This document shows positions 43,780 through 54,633 of a stretch of 54,633 nt of DNA, in pieces (the stretch's first letter is position 1; the number at the start of each line of letters is the position of its first letter). The translations under genes and the position numbers were made by a program. The notes under the pieces were generated by a model. That model saw only the letters and a list, made by a program, of their open reading frames with translations. It searched no databases and was not told the DNA's origin. Origin of the DNA: Thauera sp. (GTDB lineage Bacteria > Pseudomonadota > Gammaproteobacteria > Burkholderiales > Rhodocyclaceae); the NCBI GenBank assembly GCA_003446655.1, contig DMCZ01000165.1, positions 1-54,633 of the forward strand, read 5' to 3'.

Positions 43780-45804
43780 TCAGACGTGGAAGCGGCTCGC
43801 CTGCTGGCGCAGCGTGGTCGCGAGCTGCTCGAGCGTCTCTGCGGTGCCTGTGGTCTCGCGCACCGAGCCGCTGTTGTGCTCGGCCATCTCCGCGATGCGC
43901 TCGATATTGCGGGCAATCTCGTTGCTGGCCAGGCTCTGCTCGTTCAAGGCGGTGGAAATTTCGCGCACCGCGGTCAGTACCTCACCCGCGCCGCTGCTGA
44001 TCTGCGCCATCGACTCGCCGGCGCGATTGCTCATCGCCACGCCCTCGCGCACCCGCTGCACCCCCTGCTGCATGGTGTCCACCGCGCGCCCGGTGCCGTG
44101 CTGGATCACCTGCACCATCTCGCCAATCTCGTGGGTCGCGAGCGACGTGCGTTCGGCCAGCTTGCGCACTTCGTCGGCCACCACCGCAAAGCCGCGTCCG
44201 CTCTCACCCGCGCGCGCGGCCTCGATCGCCGCATTGAGCGCGAGCAGGTTGGTCTGGTCGGCAATGTCGCGGATCGAATCGACGATGGTGTTGATCTGGC
44301 GCGACTTCTCACCGAGCTCGCGGATCGCCTCGCTCGACAGGTCGACCGCCTCGGCAATGCGCTCCATCTCGGCAACCGAGCGCTGCATCACGTCGCGGCC
44401 TTCTTCGGACAGGCGCCCCGAGTCCTCTGCCAGCTTCTGCGCGGTCAGCGCATGGTGGGCGATGCCATCGACCCCGCGCGACATTTCCTCGACGGCTGCC
44501 GCCACGCCCGCGGCAGCGTCACTCTGAGCCTCCGAGCCGTGCAGCACGCGCCGCGCCGAAGCCGACAGCTCCGTCGCCGCGCCGCCGACCTGCTCGGCGC
44601 CGACCTGAATCTCCCGGATGAGCCCCGCCACCTGGTCAGCCATGCCGTTGAACTGGCGGGCAACCTCGGCAAGCTCGTCCTGCGCCGAGAAGCTGACCCG
44701 TGCGCGATAGTCGCCACCGGCGAACTGCTGTGCACCCGTCGAGAGCTCACGGACCGAGCGCAGGATCGCCAGGTACACCGCGACGAACAGATAAGCCGCA
44801 AGCAGCATTGCCACCGCCGAGACGGCGATCTGGGTAAGCAGCCGACTCTCGAGCGCCTGCAGGCGGGCTTCGAGCAGGCGGCCCGCCTCGGGGCGCAGGA
44901 CCTGGTCGAAATTGCGCACGGCCGTGTCGATCGCCCTCGTCACGAGCTCGAAAAACGCCGCCGAGCCAATTCCGAACCGCTGGTCGAGGATCTCCTGCCG
45001 GGTCGTCGCCCGCACCTGCTCGATCCCAGCCGAGATCTCACGCCCCGCCGCATCGAGCCGCTCGCCCAGCGTCGCATTGATGTGCGCGGTGCGCTGCAGG
45101 CGCTCAAGGAGCACAGCTTCGGCGCGACCGATCTCGGCCAGCAGCGAGACCACGGCGTGCTCGTCGGCCTGCGCGAGCTCGCGGCGAGCACTGAGGTTGG
45201 TGCCGCGAGCGCGCAGCTGGCCGAGACGTTCGCTCAGTTCCGGCAAGGTGTTGAGCAGCGGCGCGATGAGGTTTGCACTCGCGGGGTCCGGATCCAGCGC
45301 CAGCCCCGAAGTGTCGCCCAGGTCACCGAGCCAGCGCAGCATGCCGGCGATGGTCTCGGTGTGAGTCCGGAAATTGCTTGGTCCATCGAGACGCAAGCCC
45401 TCGTCGGCCAGGCTCGTCAGTGCTCCGCGCACGCGCTGCCAGCCCGGCTGCAGGGGGGTCCAGGCCGCCTCGCGTGCGATCACGAGGTCGAGCGCATTGA
45501 TCGCCGCCTTCAGCTCCTGCGCTTTCTGCTCGCGCTTCGGCACGAGGTCGGCGCTGCCACCGAGCACGCCGGCAGACAGCCCGCGGTGCTGCTGCGTCTT
45601 GAGGATGACGGCAAAACCGGCGTCGAAGAGTTCAAGCCCTGCGATCTCCTGCTGGGTCACGCGCATCTCCCCGCGCAGGCTGTTGAAGATCTGCGACAGC
45701 AGGATGACCGAGGCCGCGGCGCAAACCAGGATGATCAGGCCGAACTTGAGCGGGTAGCTCAGTCGGTCGAGCAGACGGACGGCAGGAAGGAAGAACAGGT
45801 TCAT
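43780..45804 (-). CDS. Methyl-accepting chemotaxis protein
   Basis: A 674-residue transmembrane chemoreceptor. The first membrane helix is at about 20-42, then a periplasmic four-helix sensor (about 45-310), with QQHRGLSAGVLGG near its start, a pattern reminiscent of NIT-type sensor domains. The second helix is at about 328-350, and a HAMP domain follows. The cytoplasmic signalling tip has the highly conserved IADQTNLLALNAAIEAA segment and continues to AERT (514-553). ATG at 45804 is used because longer starts fall in the promoter. A sigma-28-type promoter lies 48-74 nt upstream, so it should be expressed with flagella. The ligand is unknown. Confidence 0.93.
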   Translation of the reverse strand: MNLFFLPAVRLLDRLSYPLKFGLIILVCAAASVILLSQIFNSLRGEMRVTQQEIAGLELFDAGFAVILKTQQHRGLSAGVLGGSADLVPKREQKAQELKAAINALDLVIAREAAWTPLQPGWQRVRGALTSLADEGLRLDGPSNFRTHTETIAGMLRWLGDLGDTSGLALDPDPASANLIAPLLNTLPELSERLGQLRARGTNLSARRELAQADEHAVVSLLAEIGRAEAVLLERLQRTAHINATLGERLDAAGREISAGIEQVRATTRQEILDQRFGIGSAAFFELVTRAIDTAVRNFDQVLRPEAGRLLEARLQALESRLLTQIAVSAVAMLLAAYLFVAVYLAILRSVRELSTGAQQFAGGDYRARVSFSAQDELAEVARQFNGMADQVAGLIREIQVGAEQVGGAATELSASARRVLHGSEAQSDAAAGVAAAVEEMSRGVDGIAHHALTAQKLAEDSGRLSEEGRDVMQRSVAEMERIAEAVDLSSEAIRELGEKSRQINTIVDSIRDIADQTNLLALNAAIEAARAGESGRGFAVVADEVRKLAERTSLATHEIGEMVQVIQHGTGRAVDTMQQGVQRVREGVAMSNRAGESMAQISSGAGEVLTAVREISTALNEQSLASNEIARNIERIAEMAEHNSGSVRETTGTAETLEQLATTLRQQASRFHV

Positions 45805-45851
45805 GATCGGGGCACCGGCACTGCAGCCGGGATGTGATGCTGACTCCAGGC

Positions 45852-45878
45852 CTATCGGCGCCCCGCCACAAAACTTTA
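45852..45878 (-). promoter_or_regulatory. Sigma-28 (FliA) type promoter of the chemoreceptor gene
   Basis: On the minus strand TAAA (45878-45875), a 15-nt spacer and GCCGATAG (45859-45852) match the FliA consensus TAAA-N15-GCCGATAA at 11 of 12 positions. It is 48 nt upstream of the start codon. Confidence 0.75.
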
Positions 45879-45949
45879 CCCGCCTCGAGGCCGGGCCATA
45901 GGCTGGCGGTCGCTCGCAAATCAGGCCCCGCAGGCCGCCCCGGCACCGC

Positions 45950-46657
45950 TCAGGACAGGCGGCCGTCGCACAGGCGCAGCGTGCGCTGCGCGCGCGCGGC
46001 CAGCGTCTCGTCATGGGTGACGATGACGAAGCTGGTCGCAAAGCGCTCGTTGAGCGACAGCATGAGGTCGAACACCGCCCCCGCGGTGCGGCGGTCGAGG
46101 TTGCCGGTGGGCTCGTCGGCGAGCACGCAGGCGGGCTGCGTCACCAGCGCGCGGGCGATCGCGGCGCGCTGGCGCTCGCCGCCGGAGAGCTCGCCCGGCG
46201 CGTGATCCAGCCGGTGCCCCAGCCCGACCTCGCCCAGCATCTGCGCGGCGCGCTCGTTCGCCTCGGCGCGCGGCACGCGGCGGATGTAGAGCGGCATGGC
46301 GACGTTCTCGAGCGCGCTGAACTCGGGCAGCAGGTGATGGAACTGATACACGAAACCGAGCGCGTCGTTGCGCAGCCGGCCGCGCGCGGTCTCGGACAGG
46401 CCGGAGAAATCCTGCCCCATCAGATGCACCTTGCCGGCGCTGGGCACGTCCAGGCCGCCGAGCAGGTGCATCAGCGTGCTCTTGCCCGAGCCGGAGGCGC
46501 CGACGATGGCGATGCGCTCGCCGCGCGCGACGCTCAGGCTCACGCCGTCGAGCACCCGCACCGCCTCGGCGCCTTCGCGGAAGTGCTTGCTCAGGCCGTC
46601 GCAGGCCACCACCGGCTGCGTGGCCACGCCGGGCGTCGGGGATTGACGATCATTCAT
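45950..46657 (-). CDS. lolD: Lipoprotein-releasing ABC transporter ATP-binding protein LolD
   Basis: ATPase of the LolCDE complex that releases lipoproteins from the inner membrane. It has 235 residues: Walker A GASGSGKST (53-61), the Q-loop FVYQFHHLLPEFSALENVAMPL (the Lol-type segment), signature LSGGERQR, Walker B VLADEPTGNLD and switch THD. It follows lolC with an 8-nt overlap. A single permease gene precedes it; in many betaproteobacteria one LolC/E-type permease forms the complex as a homodimer. Confidence 0.95.
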   Translation of the reverse strand: MNDRQSPTPGVATQPVVACDGLSKHFREGAEAVRVLDGVSLSVARGERIAIVGASGSGKSTLMHLLGGLDVPSAGKVHLMGQDFSGLSETARGRLRNDALGFVYQFHHLLPEFSALENVAMPLYIRRVPRAEANERAAQMLGEVGLGHRLDHAPGELSGGERQRAAIARALVTQPACVLADEPTGNLDRRTAGAVFDLMLSLNERFATSFVIVTHDETLAARAQRTLRLCDGRLS

Positions 46658-47906
46658 AGCGCAGGGCCTCCGCCGGATTCACCCGCGACGCCCGCCAGCT
46701 CGGGTAGAGCGCAGCGAGCAGCGTCAGCACGAAGGACACCGATACGATCGTGGTGACGTCGGCCGGCAGCACCTTCGAGGGCAGCTCGTTGATGTAGTAG
46801 ATCTCCTTGTTCCATAGCGTGGCGCCGGTCAGGGTCTCGAGCGCGGGAATGACTACGTCGAGGTTGTTGGCGATTGCCAGCCCGCCGATCACCCCGGCCC
46901 CCAGGCCGACCAGGCCGATGATCGAGCCCTGCAGCACGAAGATGCCCATGATCGAGGCCGGGCTCGCGCCCAGCGTGCGCAGGATGGCGATGTCGGCGTA
47001 CTTCTCCTGCACCGCCATCACCAGTGTGGACACGATGTTGAAGGCCGCGACCGCGACGATCAGGAACAGGATCAGCGTCATCATCGTCTTCTCGAGCGCC
47101 ACCGCGCGGAAGAAGTTGGCGTGGCTGCGCGTCCAGTCGGCCACCACCAGACCGGGCTCGCTGATCGTCATCGCCAGCTCGCGCGCCACCCGCGGCGCGG
47201 CGAAGAGGTCGTCGAGCTTCAGGCGCACGCCGCTCACCGCGTCGCCGAGCCGGTACAGCGCCTGGGCGTCGGCGACGTGCACCAGCGCCAGCCCGGAGTC
47301 GTACTCATACATGCCCGCCTCGAAGATGCCGACGACCTCGAACTGCTTGACCCGCGGCAGCACCGCCGCCGGCGTCACCAGGCCCTGGGGCGCGATCAGC
47401 GTGACCTTGTCGCCCAGCTGCAGGCGCAAGGCCTGGGCGAGGTCGCGGCCGAGCACGATGCCGAAGCGCCCGGGCTGCAGGGCGGCGAAGTCGCCCGCCT
47501 TCATGTAGCGGCCGAAATCCGCCACCTTGTCTTCTTCGGCCGGAATCACGCCGCGTACGATGGTGCCGCGCACGCCCTCGTCGAAGGACAGCATGCCCTG
47601 CTCCTGCACATAGGGCGCCGCCGCCAGCACCGACGGATGGCGCATGGTCTCGTCCGCAACCTGCTGCCAGGCTTGCAACCCGCCCTCGACGCTCTGCACC
47701 TGCACGTGCGAGGCCACGCCGAGGATGCGCGTGCGCAGCTCCTCCTGGAAGCCGTTCATCACCGACAGCACGACGATGAGCGCAGCGACCCCCAGGGCGA
47801 TACCCAGCATCGACACGAAGGAAATGAACGAGATGAAGCGGTTGCGCCCCTGCGCCCGCTTGCGCGAGCGCGTGTAACGCAAGCCGACGAGAAATTCGTA
47901 AGGCAT
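46650..47906 (-). CDS. lolC: Lipoprotein-releasing ABC transporter permease (LolC/LolE type)
   Basis: A 418-residue inner-membrane permease of the MacB-like fold. Residues 1-50 (MPYEFLVGLRYTRSRKRAQG and SFISFVSMLGIALGVAAL) contain the first membrane helix. A periplasmic domain (about 50-265) follows, then three helices at about 270-300, 325-355 and 380-400; the C-terminal coupling segment is PSWRASRVNPAEALRYE. The start at 47906 gives the canonical N-terminus; a longer in-frame start adds 51 unrelated residues. It is coupled to lolD by overlap. Confidence 0.94.
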   Translation of the reverse strand: MPYEFLVGLRYTRSRKRAQGRNRFISFISFVSMLGIALGVAALIVVLSVMNGFQEELRTRILGVASHVQVQSVEGGLQAWQQVADETMRHPSVLAAAPYVQEQGMLSFDEGVRGTIVRGVIPAEEDKVADFGRYMKAGDFAALQPGRFGIVLGRDLAQALRLQLGDKVTLIAPQGLVTPAAVLPRVKQFEVVGIFEAGMYEYDSGLALVHVADAQALYRLGDAVSGVRLKLDDLFAAPRVARELAMTISEPGLVVADWTRSHANFFRAVALEKTMMTLILFLIVAVAAFNIVSTLVMAVQEKYADIAILRTLGASPASIMGIFVLQGSIIGLVGLGAGVIGGLAIANNLDVVIPALETLTGATLWNKEIYYINELPSKVLPADVTTIVSVSFVLTLLAALYPSWRASRVNPAEALRYE

Positions 47907-48134
47907 CGACACTTGGTTTCCGCGTCCTTTATCGACAAGGCCGGCATTGTGCCCGCGGACGCGGCCGCATGCGACCTCAAAGCGCATTTGAATGTAAGCC
48001 GAGGCGGCGCGCCAATGCCTCGCGTACACCGGGCTGGAGGCCGGAATGCGTTGCGCCACGGGGCTCCGCGGCTAGCAGCCGGCTACGATTCGTGGAAGAC
48101 TGGGGGCCTTGCCCCGGTGTCACGATCGTGATTC

Positions 48135-50098
48135 ATGCCGCCGAAAGATAAGGCCTCGCCCGGACGCTTCCACGCCCTGCTCGACCGCAGTGCGGCCGCC
48201 TGGCTGATCCTGGTGATTGGCCTGGGGATGACGCTCGGACTCTGGCAGTACTTCGGGGAGCATTTCACCGAGCGCACCCGCGACCGGTTCTCGCATCGTG
48301 CCGAAGCGGCCAAGAGCCTGCTGGTGTCGCGCATGCAGGCGCACGAACAGGTCCTGCGCGGCGCTGCCGCGCTGTTCGCGGCCAGCGCGCAGGTCGACCG
48401 CGAGGAATGGCGGGCCTATGTGAACGCCCTCGAGCTCGAACGGGCCCTGCCCGGCATCCAGGGCACCGGCTTCACCCGGATGATCCCTGCCGACCAGCTG
48501 GCCGGGCATGTCGCTGCGGTTCGCGCCGAAGGGTTCAGCGACTACGCCATCCACCCTGCCGGCGAGCGCAAGCTCTACAGCAGCATTGTCTATCTGGAAC
48601 CTTTCACCGGGCGCAACCTGCGCGCCTTCGGCTACGACATGTATTCCGAGCCCGTGCGGCGCGAAGCGATGGAACGCGCCCGCGACAACGGACTCCCCGC
48701 CCTTTCGGGGAAGGTGACGCTGGTGCAGGAATTCGGGAGCGAGGTGCAGGCGGGCTTCCTGATCTACCTGCCGATCTATGCGGGAGGCATCAGACCGGAC
48801 ACCGTGGACGCGCGCCGCACAGCCCTGCTCGGATTCGTCTACAGCCCGTTCCGGGCCCAGGACATGATGGACAGCATCTTCAGCGGCCAACTGAAGGATG
48901 CCGAGCTCGAACTCTTCGATGTCTCCCCTACGCCCGGGAATCTGCTGTTCGCCTCAGCCCAGCGCAGCGCCCATGCGCGCTTCGTCGTGGACTACCCGGT
49001 CGAGATCGCCGGTCGCACCTGGCTGGCAAGGCTGAGCAGCACGCCCGCCTTCGAGCGCGACAACGACAGCGCCGAGCCCGGGCTCATCCTCTTCGGCGGC
49101 ACGGCGCTCAGCCTGATGCTGTTCGTTCTTCTCAACGTCAATGCCAAGCACCGGCGCCAGATGCAGAACGCCGCAACCCGGCTCGCACAGAGTCGCGACG
49201 AGTTCCGCACCCTGGTCGAGAACGTCCCCGGCGTGGTGTTCCGCTGCCAGGTCGACGCCCCCTGGGGGGTGATCCACATCAGCCCGAACATCGAGGCGCT
49301 CACTGGAGCAAGGCCGGAGGAGTTCCTGGTGGCACACGTCTCATTCGGTGATTTCATCGTGCCGGAAGACTTCGCCACGATCGAGGCCGCGATCGCGACT
49401 GCGCTGCAGGCGCGCACCAGCTACGAGGTGGAATATCGCATGCGATCTCGCAGCGGAAACATTTGCTGGGTCAGCGAGCGCGGGCACGTTTATGTGGACG
49501 AGCGCGGCCAGGCACAGTGGCTCGATGGCGTCATCATCGACGTCACCGAACGCAAGCAGGCCGAGGAAGCGATCCGCAACCTTGCCTTTGTGGACACGCT
49601 CACGCATCTGCCCAACCGCCGCTTCCTGCTCGACCGCCTGCGCCAGGGGCTCGCCAACAGCCGCCGGCATGGACGCCATGGTGCGCTTCTGTTCATCGAC
49701 CTCGATCACTTCAAGGCGATCAATGACACGTACGGGCACGAGGCCGGCGATCGGCTGCTGTGCGACGTCGCCCAACGCCTGCGTCAGAGCGTGCGCGAAG
49801 GCGACACCGTTGCCCGCCTGGGCGGCGACGAGTTCGTGGTCATGCTGGAAGACCTCGCCGACACCGGCCGCGAGGCCTGCGAGAAAGGTACGGCGATCGG
49901 CGACAAGATCCTCGCCGCGCTGAACGAACCGTTCGAGATCGAAGGCGCCCTGCATCACAACACGCCGAGCATCGGCATCACCTGCTTCGGCAGCGCCGAC
50001 GAGCGCGCCGAGGACCTGCTGCGGCGCGCCGATGAAGCCATGTACCGGGCAAAGGCGGGTGGGCGCAATCGCCTTGAGACACACGCCACGCAGGCGAA

Positions 50099-50102
<4 letters not shown>
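48135..50102 (+). CDS. CHASE-PAS-GGDEF diguanylate cyclase
   Basis: A 655-residue membrane signalling protein likely to make cyclic di-GMP. A membrane helix (about 22-40) is followed by a periplasmic CHASE domain (about 70-290, with LPGIQGTGFTRMIP and YLEPFTGRNLRAFGYDMYSEP), a second helix (about 316-335), a PAS domain (about 352-475) and a GGDEF domain (about 485-650). The active motif GGDEF is intact (563-567), and an inhibitory I-site RxxD is at 554-557, five residues before it, so product feedback is expected. No EAL domain is present. The 3' end overlaps the convergent YgiQ gene by 4 nt. Confidence 0.93.
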
Positions 50103-52324
<2,222 letters not shown>

Positions 52325-52897
52325 GATGGCCGCCATTGTATCGGCGCAAGAAGTGATCGCTGCGAACTTCGACAGCGCTGCCACACGCCCATTCCCCAAG
52401 GCGCCCGCGGACCACAGGCTCGCCGCAGCCCTTACGGGAATTCCCGCCCTTGCCGAGCCGCGCGTCCGCGCCTGTAATGACCCGGCAAACGCGCCTTCGC
52501 CGTCCATTGCCCCCACGGCCGCCGAGTATCTGGCGGATGGACTGGGCAGCGTCCTCGCCCCTTCGATCGCGGGTGGCACCGGGTATGCGGAGGGCGGCGC
52601 CAAACGTTTTGTTCTACGCACTCGGCACCAGGGCCGACGTCGTCACGGCCGCCAGCTCGCGTACCCCGGGAGCCCCGCCCTCTTCTAGTGCAGCGCACCA
52701 GGCGAATGCATCGTCCTTGTGCGCGTGACCGCCGCATCCGCCGACTGTGCAAGCCCTTTCAACGCTCGTTCCCGGAGGTTCCGCGCGACCATTGTGCACC
52801 GCAGCAAACCTGGCACGAGTGATGCTTTGACCTTGTCGACCGCGCCGCAAGCGCGCGCCAGTGAGGTTCATCCATCACCATGCAAGGAGACGTCGCC
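52325..52897. other. 573-bp intergenic region between ygiQ and prkA
   Basis: No convincing gene is seen. Short open frames on both strands match no family I recognise. The only clear signal is the sigma-54-type promoter at 52811-52826 near its right end. The long spacer would leave room for upstream enhancer sites, which I could not identify. Confidence 0.6.
52811..52826 (+). promoter_or_regulatory. Sigma-54 (RpoN) type promoter of prkA
   Basis: TGGCACGAGTGATGCT has the -24 GG (52812-52813) and -12 GC (52824-52825) separated by exactly 10 nt, with the TGGCACG half fully conserved. It lies about 70 nt before the prkA start. Confidence 0.72.
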
Positions 52898-54633
52898 ATG
52901 AGCATCTTCAACGCCTACCAGGCCCGCTACGAAGCGGCACGCGAAGAGGAAATGTCGCTGCAGGAGTATCTGGACCTCTGCCGCCGCGACCGGATGGCCT
53001 ACGCCACGGCCGCCGAGCGCATGCTCGCCGCCATCGGCGAACCGGAACTGGTCGACACCCGGCTCGACCCGCGGCTGTCGCGCATCTTTTCCAACAAGGT
53101 GCTGAAGGTCTATCCCGCCTTCCGCGACTTCTACGGCATGGAAGAAGCGATCGAGCAGATCGTCTCCTACTTCCGTCACGCCGCCCAGGGTCTCGAGGAG
53201 AAGAAGCAGATCCTCTACCTGCTGGGGCCGGTGGGCGGCGGCAAGTCCTCGCTCGCCGAAAAGCTCAAGAGCCTGATCGAGAAGGAACCCTTCTATGCGA
53301 TCAAGGGGTCGCCGGTGAATGAGTCCCCGCTCGGCCTGTTCGACGCCGGCGAGGACGGCCGCATCCTGGAAGAGGACTACGGCATTCCGCGCCGCTACCT
53401 CAACACCATCATGAGCCCTTGGGCGGTCAAGCGTCTCAACGAGTTCGGCGGCGACGTCACCCGCTTTCGCGTGGTCAAGCTCACGCCCTCGGTACTGAAG
53501 CAGACCGCCGTGGCCAAGACCGAGCCCGGCGACGAGAACAACCAGGACATCTCGTCCCTCGTGGGCAAGATCGATATCCGCAAGCTCGAGCAGTATTCGC
53601 AGGACGACCCCGACGCCTACAGCTACTCGGGCGGCCTGTGCCTGGCCAACCGCGGCCTGCTCGAATTCGTCGAGATGTTCAAGGCGCCGATCAAGGTCCT
53701 GCACCCGCTGCTCACTGCCACCCAGGAAGGCAACTACAAGGGTACCGAGGGCTTCGGCGCGATCCCCTTCGACGGCATCGTGCTGGCACACTCGAACGAG
53801 TCCGAGTGGGCTGCGTTCAAGAACAACAAGAACAACGAGGCCTTCCTCGACCGCATCTACACCGTCAAGGTGCCCTACTGCCTGCGGGTGTCGGACGAGG
53901 TCCGCATCTACGACAAGCTGCTCGCCCACAGCTCGCTCTCGGAAGCGCCGTGCGCGCCGGACACGCTGAAGATGATGGCGCAGTTCTTCATCCTGTCGCG
54001 CCTGCGCGAGCCGGAGAACTCGAGCATCTTCTCCAAGATGCGCGTGTATGACGGCGAGAACCTGAAGGACACCGACCCCAAGGCCAAGAGCTATCAGGAG
54101 TACCGCGACTACGCCGGTGTCGATGAGGGCATGACCGGGCTGTCCACCCGCTTCGCCTTCAAGGTGCTGTCCAAGGTGTTCAACTTCGACCACCGCGAGG
54201 TCGCCGCCAACCCGGTGCACCTGATGTACGTGCTCGAGCAGCAGATCGAGGCCGAGCAGTTCCCGGCCGAGACCGAAGGCCGCTACCTCGGCTACATCAA
54301 GGAGTACCTGGCGCCGCGCTACGCCGAGTTCATCGGCAAGGAGATCCAGACCGCCTACCTCGAGAGCTACTCCGAGTACGGCCAGAACATCTTCGACCGC
54401 TACGTGACCTATGCCGACTTCTGGATCCAGGACCAGGAGTTCCGCGACCCCAACACCGGCGAGATCCTCGACCGTGGGGCGCTGAACGAGGAGCTGGAGA
54501 AGATCGAGAAGCCGGCCGGGATCAGCAACCCGAAGGACTTCCGCAACGAGGTGGTGAACTTCGTGCTGCGCGCGCGCGCCAAGCACGACGGTCGCAACCC
54601 GAGCTGGACTTCCTACGAGAAGCTGCGCGCGGT
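52898..54633 (+). CDS. prkA: PrkA family serine protein kinase/AAA protein, N-terminal part
   Basis: Homologue of E. coli YeaG and Bacillus PrkA, an AAA-type protein with reported kinase activity in stress and nutrient signalling. About 578 residues are visible; the C-terminal end lies beyond the right edge. The N-terminus MSIFNAYQARYEAAREEEMS is typical; Walker A GPVGGGKSS is at 110-118, and LLTATQEGNYKGTEGFGAIPFDG and LAHSNESEWAAFKNNKNNEAFLDRI-type segments (in part) mark the AAA core. AAGGAGACGTCGCC precedes the ATG. A sigma-54-type promoter lies upstream; in E. coli the yeaGH operon is also RpoN-controlled. The usual partner genes (yeaH, ycgB/spoVR) would lie outside the window. Confidence 0.96.
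   Translation, partial: MSIFNAYQARYEAAREEEMSLQEYLDLCRRDRMAYATAAERMLAAIGEPELVDTRLDPRLSRIFSNKVLKVYPAFRDFYGMEEAIEQIVSYFRHAAQGLEEKKQILYLLGPVGGGKSSLAEKLKSLIEKEPFYAIKGSPVNESPLGLFDAGEDGRILEEDYGIPRRYLNTIMSPWAVKRLNEFGGDVTRFRVVKLTPSVLKQTAVAKTEPGDENNQDISSLVGKIDIRKLEQYSQDDPDAYSYSGGLCLANRGLLEFVEMFKAPIKVLHPLLTATQEGNYKGTEGFGAIPFDGIVLAHSNESEWAAFKNNKNNEAFLDRIYTVKVPYCLRVSDEVRIYDKLLAHSSLSEAPCAPDTLKMMAQFFILSRLREPENSSIFSKMRVYDGENLKDTDPKAKSYQEYRDYAGVDEGMTGLSTRFAFKVLSKVFNFDHREVAANPVHLMYVLEQQIEAEQFPAETEGRYLGYIKEYLAPRYAEFIGKEIQTAYLESYSEYGQNIFDRYVTYADFWIQDQEFRDPNTGEILDRGALNEELEKIEKPAGISNPKDFRNEVVNFVLRARAKHDGRNPSWTSYEKLRA

Noticed and set aside
43786..45837. A 683-codon plus-strand open frame
   Set aside because: It is antisense to the chemoreceptor gene, whose conserved signalling tip proves the real strand.
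52622..52890. Short open frames in the ygiQ-prkA gap as possible small proteins
   Set aside because: They lack ribosome sites and recognisable motifs, and overlap the sigma-54-type promoter.
52868..54586. A 572-codon minus-strand open frame
   Set aside because: It is antisense to prkA, which has a clear Walker A motif, ribosome site and family N-terminus on the plus strand.

Overview
The window is a high-GC, gene-dense chromosomal segment of a Gram-negative betaproteobacterium. The type II citrate synthase, the sdhCDAB-sdhE-gltA-sucA order, B-type aconitase, LolCD, ComEC and the general protein style point to the Rhodocyclales (Thauera/Azoarcus/Zoogloea relatives). That placement is inference from gene content, not a phylogeny. 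I saw no rRNA, tRNA, CRISPR array, prophage or insertion sequence.

Region 1 (1-9.7 kb) is a TCA-cycle locus. On the minus strand lie a HutC/GntR regulator, sdhC, sdhD, sdhA, sdhB, sdhE, gltA, a terminator and the 5' part of sucA. Divergently on the plus strand lie mdh and a CitE-like CoA-ester lyase. A perfect 26-bp palindrome sits between the regulator and mdh. The same core recurs in the acnB promoter 19 kb away, and a half-site overlaps the sdhC -10 box, so a local TCA regulon can be proposed.

Region 2 (9.7-23.7 kb) looks accessory. It holds a divergent LysR/MFS pair, a HisJQMP-like amino-acid ABC importer, an ATP-grasp enzyme, a luciferase-like monooxygenase, a DUF5610 protein, a leaderless BtuF-like protein, a 1044-residue PLD-helicase, an excalibur protein and an Xre-RES toxin-antitoxin pair. 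The last three form a small defence-like patch.

Region 3 (23.8-36.7 kb) holds acnB, a YchJ-like protein, a DUF6394 membrane protein coupled to a two-RCK potassium channel, an S4 protein, an Ap4A phosphorylase-like enzyme, a YkgJ-type CxxCxxCC gene with an in-frame TGA at an expected Cys codon, a UPF0149/SEC-C protein, a TrmB-like methyltransferase, dusC, rpmE, a GT39-like membrane glycosyltransferase and orn.

Region 4 (36.9-54.6 kb) holds an M48 protease, a small cytochrome c coupled to rsgA, an alpha/beta hydrolase, comEC, a DUF2062 protein, a chemoreceptor with a sigma-28-type promoter, lolC-lolD, a CHASE-PAS-GGDEF protein, a YgiQ-type radical SAM protein and the 5' part of prkA behind a sigma-54-type promoter.

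Both end genes (sucA and prkA) are cut by the window edges. Functions are assigned from motifs and remembered family resemblance; no database search was possible.
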